11,177 nt of DNA from Flavobacteriaceae bacterium (GTDB lineage Bacteria > Bacteroidota > Bacteroidia > Flavobacteriales > Flavobacteriaceae): NCBI GenBank assembly GCA_947458575.1, contig CANHBE010000064.1, forward strand, positions 1 to 11,177, written 5' to 3'. Positions 6,158-11,177 of the stretch are shown one piece after another; positions within the stretch are counted from its first letter, which is position 1; each line of letters begins with the position of its first letter. Under the pieces are notes generated by a model that worked only from the letters and a program-made list of their open reading frames with translations, had not been told where the DNA came from and did no database searches. The translations under genes were made by a program, and so were the position numbers.

Positions 6158-6191
6158 CAAATTTAATGACAATTTGTTGATTAAGTTCAAA
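6158..6191 (-). promoter_or_regulatory. Promoter of rlmN (-33 TTTG, -7 TAAATTTG)
   Basis: Minus strand TTTG (6188-6191), a 22-base spacer, then TAAATTTG (6158-6165). Both boxes fit the flavobacterial consensus TTG-N17-23-TAnnTTTG. The -7 box ends 5 bases before the ATG, so the predicted start coincides with or adjoins the start codon. Confidence 0.65.
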
Positions 6192-6230
6192 CCTTCAAAT
6201 AAATGCTCGTTTCTCGTTTTGATATTTTGA

Positions 6231-6238
6231 TAACTTTG
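6231..6238 (+). promoter_or_regulatory. -7 box for the O-methyltransferase gene
   Basis: TAACTTTG matches TAnnTTTG. A near-consensus TTTC (6210-6213) lies 17 bases upstream. Predicted leader is about 10 nt to the ATG at 6253. Confidence 0.55.
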
Positions 6239-6252
6239 CCAAAATACTTAGT

Positions 6253-6894
6253 ATGCACTTTATTTCAGAAGAACTAGAAGACTATATCGAGAAACATTCC
6301 GAAAAAGAACCCGAGTTGTTGGCTGCTTTAAACAAGGAGACTTATCAAAAAATACTCTTGCCACGTATGTTAAGTGGTCACTTTCAAGGAAGAGTTTTGA
6401 GTATGCTTTCAAAACTAATTCGACCAAACAATATTTTGGAAATCGGCACATACACCGGTTATTCTGCTCTGTGCCTATGCGAAGGTATGACTGATCAAGG
6501 CGTACTTCACACAATAGATATAAAGGAAGAACTAGTTGATTTTCAGCGTAAATATTTTGATAGATCGCCTTGGGGCAACCGAATCTTCCAACATTTAGGA
6601 GAAGCGTTAGATATCATTCCGCAATTGGATCTTAATTTTGACCTTGTTTTTATTGATGCCGACAAGGAGAACTATCTTAACTACTACGAATTAATTATTC
6701 CAAAAATGAACAAGGGTGGCGTCATTTTGTCTGACAATGTGCTTTGGAGTGGAAAAGTGGTTGAGCCTTTGGAACCAAATGACTTGAGCACAAAAGTCTT
6801 AATGGAATACAACCGCCATTTAAAAGACGATCCGCGGGTTGAAACTGTTTTGCTTCCTATTCGCGATGGATTAACCGTAAGTCGCGTGCTTTAG
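6253..6894 (+). CDS. SAM-dependent O-methyltransferase (caffeoyl-CoA/catechol OMT type)
   Basis: 213 residues, typical of bacterial members of methyltransferase family 3, which methylate hydroxyl groups on catechol-like or similar substrates with a divalent metal. The SAM motif is LEIGTYTGYSALCL (62-75). The acidic residue ending TIDI (Asp89) is placed to hold the SAM ribose. FIDADKENYLNYYE (133-146) supplies metal ligand Asp135, and LSDNVLWSG (159-167) supplies Asp161 and Asn162. The C-terminal LPIRDGLTVSRVL is also characteristic. The physiological substrate cannot be read from the sequence. The gene is divergent from rlmN with a 99-base shared upstream region, and it ends 6 bases from the stop codon of the convergent small gene. 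Confidence 0.93.
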   Translation: MHFISEELEDYIEKHSEKEPELLAALNKETYQKILLPRMLSGHFQGRVLSMLSKLIRPNNILEIGTYTGYSALCLCEGMTDQGVLHTIDIKEELVDFQRKYFDRSPWGNRIFQHLGEALDIIPQLDLNFDLVFIDADKENYLNYYELIIPKMNKGGVILSDNVLWSGKVVEPLEPNDLSTKVLMEYNRHLKDDPRVETVLLPIRDGLTVSRVL

Positions 6895-6900
6895 TAAAAA

Positions 6901-7179
6901 CTATCTGACTATTTCTGCGTGAGCAATCACATCAATGACATCATTGACCACTGTAGCGCTAGCCTCAGAGCGACCAGCATGAATAAAATCTTTAATCGCC
7001 AGTTGAATAAGATGCTTGTATACCAAATTTGAAAATGGATTTTTTTCACCTTCGACAAAAGTGATACTTTTCATCTCTTCTATCACTGCAATATAAGCTT
7101 GACCAATTTTGGTTTTGTCATTTTCTGATAGTAATTGTTTTAGCGCTGTTATCAGAACAAGAGGCTTTTCTGTTTTCAC
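6901..7179 (-). CDS. Small conserved-looking protein, function unknown
   Basis: 92 residues with a GTG start (7177-7179). No other start codon is in frame nearby, and a -7 box lies just upstream, which supports this choice. The sequence is predicted mostly helical (PLVLITALKQLLSEND, IGQAYIAVIEEMKSI, NLVYKHLIQLAIKDFIHAGR, VVNDVIDVIAHAEIV), with no signal peptide, membrane helix, cysteine or known catalytic motif, so it is probably a soluble cytoplasmic protein. I do not recognise the family. Composition matches its neighbours and the reading frame has clean protein-like amino-acid use, so it is likely real. It sits between the O-methyltransferase (convergent, 6-base gap) and the PAP2 gene (same strand, 109-base gap). 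Confidence 0.7.
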   Translation of the reverse strand: MKTEKPLVLITALKQLLSENDKTKIGQAYIAVIEEMKSITFVEGEKNPFSNLVYKHLIQLAIKDFIHAGRSEASATVVNDVIDVIAHAEIVR

Positions 7180-7196
7180 AATGGTATGATTTGATG

Positions 7197-7204
7197 CAAA
7201 CGTA
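7197..7204 (-). promoter_or_regulatory. -7 box for the small gene at 6901-7179
   Basis: Minus strand TACGTTTG matches TAnnTTTG, 17 bases before the GTG start. No convincing -33 is seen; the closest TTTG is only 12 bases upstream. Confidence 0.45.
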
Positions 7205-7288
7205 TGAAAAAAGCATCAAAAACTTAGCTATATGACAATCGATAATAACTCTAATCAATAAAACCCTTGAGAATTCAAAAGAATATTT

Positions 7289-7852
7289 TTAAAAGGGAAA
7301 GTACTTTGGTTGAAGAAATCGATATCCGGCGGAGAAACACCATCCGAAACCAATTCCAAATACATAACCTGTTAAGATATCCAGTGGAAAATGTAGTCCT
7401 AAATAGATTCTGCTGTACGCAAAGATTAAAGGAAACAAAAAAAGCAAAAGCGGAATTTTGAAGTGTTGTCTAAATAAGGTAAAAAGAAACACTGCACATG
7501 CCATTGAACTGGTGGCATGACCAGAAAAAAAAGCAAATGTGTCGCGATCCTGAACAATTCGAATCAATGACATTATTTCTGGGTCGTTACAAGGGCGAAG
7601 ACGCTGCGTACTATTCTTAAAAAAGTTCGCTGTTTGATCGGAAACCAAAATTAATAACGCGACAAAAATCAAGACAATCCCAAGTTGTTTCCATCCCAAT
7701 TTTCTGAGCAAAAGAAAAAATACAACAAGAAATAAAGGTGTCCAGGCAAACTGCTTTGTGATCAAAAGCCACATAGCGTCATAATATTCCGATCCTAAAC
7801 CATTTAAAAAGACAAAAAGTTGTTTGTCAATAGAAATTATCTTATCCAACAT
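7289..7852 (-). CDS. PAP2-family membrane phosphatase (undecaprenyl-diphosphatase-like)
   Basis: 187 residues with about five or six membrane helices. The three PAP2 motifs are complete: KX6RP at 79-87 (KNSTQRLRP), SGH at 110-112 (FFSGHATSS, with Phe in place of the usual Pro), and SRX5HX3D at 147-158 (SRIYLGLHFPLD). His112 and His154 are the expected phosphohistidine and acid/base residues. Such enzymes remove phosphate from lipid diphosphates on the outer side of the inner membrane. Recycling undecaprenyl diphosphate for cell-wall synthesis or trimming lipid A are both possible, and the sequence does not decide between them. The ATG follows the TatA/B stop codon without a gap, so the two genes are co-transcribed. 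Confidence 0.93.
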   Translation of the reverse strand: MLDKIISIDKQLFVFLNGLGSEYYDAMWLLITKQFAWTPLFLVVFFLLLRKLGWKQLGIVLIFVALLILVSDQTANFFKNSTQRLRPCNDPEIMSLIRIVQDRDTFAFFSGHATSSMACAVFLFTLFRQHFKIPLLLFLFPLIFAYSRIYLGLHFPLDILTGYVFGIGFGWCFSAGYRFLQPKYFPF

Positions 7853-8191
7853 CTATCTCTTTCGCTTTACAGGTCCATCTACTATTTCGATATCTTCGGC
7901 AGCGTCGATTTTTGGACTCTGCTCGAGTATATTTGTTTTCGCTTTTTCAATTTCAGCGTTAATGTCGTTGGTTAAGCCCGTAAAATTGCCGTGCATTTCT
8001 TGAAAAGTTTTGTCAAGTCCGTTGCTTTCAGCACTTTTCTGAATTTCATTCTTGATGTCGTTAGTTGCATTTCTAAATTGAGCCATAATTTTACCCAAAG
8101 TTCTTGCAATTTCGGGGATTCTTTCTGCCCCAAATAACATCAACATGATAAAGAGAATTAAGATAAGTTCGCCACCGCCAATTCCAAACAT
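7853..8191 (-). CDS. Twin-arginine translocase subunit, TatA/TatB family
   Basis: 112 residues. One N-terminal membrane helix (about 7-20, GELILILFIMLMLF) leads into the FG hinge (20-21) and the amphipathic helix AERIPEIARTLGKIMAQFRNATNDIKNEIQ (22-51), the hallmark of Tat pore and receptor subunits that export folded proteins. MFGIGGGEL carries Glu8, and the helix ends in a TatB-like RNATNDIKNEI. At 112 residues it is longer than most TatA proteins (60-90), so a TatB-type role is plausible, but Bacteroidota often carry only TatA-type proteins and annotation normally says TatA/TatE. The C-terminus is charged and variable (VKRKR end). No tatC is in the window. It is the first gene of the pair with the PAP2 phosphatase. 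Confidence 0.9.
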   Translation of the reverse strand: MFGIGGGELILILFIMLMLFGAERIPEIARTLGKIMAQFRNATNDIKNEIQKSAESNGLDKTFQEMHGNFTGLTNDINAEIEKAKTNILEQSPKIDAAEDIEIVDGPVKRKR

Positions 8192-8207
8192 ACTGTACTT
8201 TTTTTTG

Positions 8208-8215
8208 CAAAGGTA
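8208..8215 (-). promoter_or_regulatory. -7 box for the tat-PAP2 pair
   Basis: Minus strand TACCTTTG matches TAnnTTTG. The -33 is not clear. Predicted leader to the ATG at 8191 is about 12 nt. Confidence 0.5.
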
Positions 8216-8226
8216 ATAAGTTAACT

Positions 8227-8253
8227 AGAAGAAAAATGAACAATTTTCTTTCT
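8227..8253 (-). terminator. Possible AT-rich terminator hairpin after the M1 peptidase gene
   Basis: The minus strand pairs AGAAAGAAAAT with ATTTTTCTTCT around a five-base loop, with one mismatch and a G-U. It is 7 bases past the M1 stop codon and is followed by AGTTAACTTATT, without a clean T-run. Weak, but the only candidate between the M1 gene and the tat promoter. Confidence 0.35.
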
Positions 8254-8260
8254 ACAGCTA

Positions 8261-10504
8261 TCAATCAAATTTTGATTTTACTTCTTGTTTTGGCCAGGTG
8301 TTATTACTTATATCAATATCTGCCGTTTCCAACTTTGGGTCAATTACTATTTTGGTAATTGCTTTCTGTGTTGCAAATGTCCTTGACACTTCATTATCGT
8401 TCATTCTCCAGATTTGCGCGGGAAATTTATGGTTTTCAACTGTACCGTCTTCAAAAGTAATTTCAACTAGAATTGGCATCACTAATCCGCCCGGCTTATC
8501 AAAAGTCACTTGAAAGAAGTACTTGGGACTATTGAGTTTCAATTGCTCTTCCTTGGTGAACGTCGTTTGGATATACTCATCGAGATTCTTAATTTCTTTG
8601 ATTTCAAAAGGTTTATTCATTTCCGGTTTGAAATCTTCGCTACCATCCGCTATCATATAAACCATCGGACCATCTGCTCCTGATCTTCTTCGTCTTTTCT
8701 TTGCCAAATACTCCGAAACTTCTTTTGAAGGTGTGTTAGAAACAAAATATTTTTTGACCTCCTTGATTCCGATATCAGTGTAGTCCGTCGTATAAAACCA
8801 ACCTCTTATAAACCAGTCCAAATCGACTCCGGAGGCATCTTCCATAGTTCTAAAAAAATCTTCAGGCGTCGGATGCTTAAATTTCCATCGATTTGCATAC
8901 GTTTTAAAAGCGTAATCGAATAATTCTCGTCCCATAATTGTTTCACGAAGAATATTGAGTCCAGCTGCTGGTTTTCCGTAGGCGTTACTACCGAACTGCT
9001 TGATGCTTTCAGAATTGGTCATAATGGGTTCCAACTTCGATTGATCACCACTCATATAGGGAACGATAGTTTTCGCTGGACCTCGGTCAACCGGGAAATT
9101 AGGATCGAATGTAATTTCAGCCAAATATTCCATAAAGGTATTGAGTCCTTCATCCATCCATGTCCACTGACGCTCGTCTGAATTCACAATCATCGGAAAG
9201 AAATTGTGTCCAACTTCGTGTATGATCACGCCCAACATACCATATTTTACACGATCTGAGTATTTACCATCAGCATCAGGTCGACCGAAATTCCAGCAAA
9301 TCATTGGATACTCCATGCCTTGGTCGCGTGCATTGACGGAAACAGCTTTTGGATAAGGATAATCGAATGTATAACTGGAATAACTCTTCAACGTGTGGGC
9401 AACTGCTCTTGTCGAATACTGTTCCCAAAGCGGATTTCCTTCTTTAGGATAAATTGACACAGCCATGACGTTTCTCTCTCCGAACTTTACTGCCATTGCA
9501 TCGAGTATAAATTTACGAGAAGTTGATATTCCGAAATCACGGACATTCTCTGCTTTAAACTTCCATGTCTTCTTTTGAGTTGAAAAACCTTTTTCCGCAA
9601 CCATTGCCTCTTCCTGAGTCACGACAATTACCGGATTGTCATAGCTCTTTTCAGCCAATGCGTATCTTTTTTGTTGTTCGATGGTAAAAACCTCTGATCG
9701 GTTTTGTAACACACCAGTAGCTTCCATCACATGATCTGCAGGGACAGTTACATTAACCTCAAAATTTCCGAATGGTAACGCAAATTCTCCCGCACCCCAA
9801 AACTGCATATTTTGCCAACCTTCAACATCATTATATACGGCCATTCTCGGATAGAATTGCGCGAGAACATATAAATTGTTTCCGTCTGCAAAACGCTCGT
9901 AACCTGAGCGTCCGCCGTCTATCATGTAGTTATTGATATTGTAATTCCACTTGATATTGAGAACCATCTTTTCACCATGCGCTAGTGGTTTTGCAAGGTT
10001 AATTCTCATCATGGTTTCGTTAACTGTGTAAGAAACCGGATTGCCTTTTGCGTCTTTTACGTAGTCTATTTTGAATCCTCCATCGAACTTTTCTTCCAGG
10101 TATTTTCTTGAAAAAGCAACTGTACTCATAGCCGGTTCAGTGGTATTACTGTCAACTAGCGGCGTTTTGGAAGTACGTGACAAGATATTTTGATCTAATT
10201 GCATCCACAAATACTCCAAAGATTCCTTGGCGTTATTGGTGTAAGTAACCGTCTCAACACCGTAAAGTTTCGCGTTTTTATCATCAAGCTCCACATCTAT
10301 TTTGTAATCGGCACGCTGCTGATAATAGTCAGGACCAGGAGCGCCGGATGCCGTTCTGTAACTGTTAGGAGTTGCTAAAAGGTCGTACATCTGTCTAAAC
10401 TTATTTTCATCGACATGACCTTTTTGTTTTTGCTTGACAACTTCCTGGCCCATGGCAATACTGCCGAAAACGATTAGAAAACCAGCTAAGATGATATTCT
10501 TCAT
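8261..10504 (-). CDS. Secreted M1-family zinc metallopeptidase (aminopeptidase-like)
   Basis: 747 residues. A signal peptide (1-19, cleavage before Gln20 or close by) sends it out of the cytoplasm. The N-terminal beta domain covers about 55-310. The zinc site is HEVGH (429-433) with the third ligand Glu452 exactly 18 residues later (WMDEGLNTFMEY), with Glu430 as catalytic base. The substrate-anchoring GxMEN of classical aminopeptidases is here GMEYP (396-400), a variant found in bacterial M1 enzymes. Tyr509 in AYGKPAAGL is the likely transition-state tyrosine. The C-terminal part (about 610-735) looks beta-rich. A basic run KKRRRR at 602-607 precedes it. No type IX secretion tail or lipobox was seen, so the mature enzyme is probably periplasmic. 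It lies 59 bases after the DUF6702-like gene and is probably co-transcribed with it. Confidence 0.94.
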   Translation of the reverse strand: MKNIILAGFLIVFGSIAMGQEVVKQKQKGHVDENKFRQMYDLLATPNSYRTASGAPGPDYYQQRADYKIDVELDDKNAKLYGVETVTYTNNAKESLEYLWMQLDQNILSRTSKTPLVDSNTTEPAMSTVAFSRKYLEEKFDGGFKIDYVKDAKGNPVSYTVNETMMRINLAKPLAHGEKMVLNIKWNYNINNYMIDGGRSGYERFADGNNLYVLAQFYPRMAVYNDVEGWQNMQFWGAGEFALPFGNFEVNVTVPADHVMEATGVLQNRSEVFTIEQQKRYALAEKSYDNPVIVVTQEEAMVAEKGFSTQKKTWKFKAENVRDFGISTSRKFILDAMAVKFGERNVMAVSIYPKEGNPLWEQYSTRAVAHTLKSYSSYTFDYPYPKAVSVNARDQGMEYPMICWNFGRPDADGKYSDRVKYGMLGVIIHEVGHNFFPMIVNSDERQWTWMDEGLNTFMEYLAEITFDPNFPVDRGPAKTIVPYMSGDQSKLEPIMTNSESIKQFGSNAYGKPAAGLNILRETIMGRELFDYAFKTYANRWKFKHPTPEDFFRTMEDASGVDLDWFIRGWFYTTDYTDIGIKEVKKYFVSNTPSKEVSEYLAKKRRRRSGADGPMVYMIADGSEDFKPEMNKPFEIKEIKNLDEYIQTTFTKEEQLKLNSPKYFFQVTFDKPGGLVMPILVEITFEDGTVENHKFPAQIWRMNDNEVSRTFATQKAITKIVIDPKLETADIDISNNTWPKQEVKSKFD

Positions 10505-10563
10505 GATTAAAAATTTTGAGCGCTAAAAATAAGTGTTTTTTTTGGTGTGACTTTGATTTGAAA

Positions 10564-11058
10564 TTATTTTAACAACCCACTACTGCTATCGCTTGTCAAC
10601 AATAGGCTTTGTTTCTTACCATTAAAAGAAGTTTGTATGATATTTTGCTGATCGGAGAATAATTCCATCAACGATGAATTTCTAACATAAATTGAATTTA
10701 CAGTCTTCACATCGAGAATTTTGTAGTAGCCTACAACAACATTGCTTTCCATTTCTTTACGAACAAAGACTATGGTTTTTGGCTTGCCATTGACTTTGAC
10801 TTTAAGTTGCTCCAACAAATACTGGTTCATTTTTACAACATCATCAGAATTTTCATTTGGCTCTCCGATATGCGTTTTCTGTTGAAATTTCTTCTCCAAT
10901 GCCGCATTTAAATCATCGACGAAAATTCTTGATGTAATCTCAATTCTTTTTTTTTCTGGAACGAAATTAATTTGGTAAATGGCTACGTAAAATTTGTGGA
11001 CGTTGAACGCCGCAAGTACAAAAAAAAACAATAAAAAAATGACACGAAATCCTTTCAT
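10564..11058 (-). CDS. DUF6702-like exported protein
   Basis: 164 residues with an uncleaved or cleaved N-terminal hydrophobic segment (about 4-20, FRVIFLLFFFVLAAFNV) followed by HKFYVAIYQINFVPEKKRIEI and SRIFVDDLNAALEKKF. These are the features I associate with the DUF6702 family found next to M1 peptidase genes in flavobacteria. The body is beta-rich after residue 80, ending in a Ser-rich tail. No catalytic motif is seen and no biochemical role is known to me. It lies 19 bases after the stop codon of the upstream gene and 59 bases before the M1 gene, so all three probably share a transcript. The family name is from memory. Confidence 0.8.
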   Translation of the reverse strand: MKGFRVIFLLFFFVLAAFNVHKFYVAIYQINFVPEKKRIEITSRIFVDDLNAALEKKFQQKTHIGEPNENSDDVVKMNQYLLEQLKVKVNGKPKTIVFVRKEMESNVVVGYYKILDVKTVNSIYVRNSSLMELFSDQQNIIQTSFNGKKQSLLLTSDSSSGLLK

Positions 11059-11077
11059 ATTTGAGTCTATGTTGCGT

Positions 11078-11177
11078 CTAATGTTTCGCCAAAATTTCTT
11101 TATAATCTAACACCAACTTATTCATTAAGAACTTAGAAAGCGTCTTGTTTTTTGCTTTTAAAGCACGAACGAAATCA
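11078..11177 (-). CDS. 3' end of an unidentified upstream gene (truncated by the window)
   Basis: The minus strand is open from the window edge to TAG at 11078-11080. The last residues read DFVRALKAKNKTLSKFLMNK and end YKEILAKH. The piece is basic and helical and consists of 33 residues. It lies 19 bases upstream of the DUF6702-like gene on the same strand, as expected for the first genes of the M1 operon. In flavobacteria this position is often taken by a carboxypeptidase-regulatory-like domain protein, but the fragment is too short to confirm that. Confidence 0.6.
   Translation of the reverse strand, partial: DFVRALKAKNKTLSKFLMNKLVLDYKEILAKH

Noticed and set aside
7180..7288. Terminator or small RNA between the PAP2 gene and the small unknown gene
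   Set aside because: Only weak pairings of about four bases around GAATTC; nothing beyond the -7 box stands out.
11071..11080. GTTGCGTCTA near the right edge, similar to the CGTCTA of the sigma promoter
   Set aside because: No AAC-type -35 element at the right distance on that strand and no gene downstream of it on that strand; it overlaps a stop codon.
1..11177. Mobile element, CRISPR array, toxin-antitoxin or phage defence genes
   Set aside because: No direct repeats with spacers, transposase, integrase or defence motifs were found; gene content is housekeeping and envelope-related.

Overview
The window reads as chromosomal DNA of a Flavobacterium-like member of the Bacteroidota. The evidence is a low-GC, housekeeping-rich gene set; repeated TAnnTTTG promoter boxes typical of the phylum; little sign of Shine-Dalgarno sites; start codons that include TTG and GTG; and proteins that resemble flavobacterial families (DnaG N-terminus, IspB-type prenyl synthase, RlmN, TatA/B, M1 peptidase with an upstream DUF6702-like gene). 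No phage, transposon, CRISPR array, rRNA or tRNA was seen.

Layout. 1-326 (minus) is the 5' part of dnaG, starting at TTG; all four zinc ligands of its CHC2 zinc-finger region are replaced. 392-599 is intergenic and holds a structured repeat with a perfect 26-bp inverted repeat, like the Flavo-1 class, followed by a terminator. 600-2955 (minus) is a three-gene operon: an ECF sigma factor, a one-TM protein likely to be its anti-sigma factor, and an outer-membrane barrel protein with a periplasmic coiled coil. It is preceded by an ECF-type promoter (TGCAACC, 16 bp, CGTC) that suggests autoregulation. 3081-4058 (minus) is a long-chain prenyl diphosphate synthase. 4182-5057 (plus) is a probable surface lipoprotein of unknown function, ending in a strong terminator. 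5110-6153 (minus) is rlmN, and 6253-6894 (plus) is a divergent O-methyltransferase. 6901-7179 (minus) is a small unknown protein. 7289-8191 (minus) is a tatA/B-PAP2 phosphatase pair with no intergenic base. 8261-11177 (minus) is an operon of a truncated upstream gene, a DUF6702-like secreted protein and a secreted M1 metallopeptidase.

Most genes are core functions: replication priming, quinone side-chain synthesis, 23S rRNA methylation, protein export, lipid-phosphate recycling and extracytoplasmic proteolysis. The sigma/anti-sigma/barrel operon is the best candidate for an undescribed regulatory module. I see no defence or mobile system. Family names come from sequence recognition only; no database search was run.
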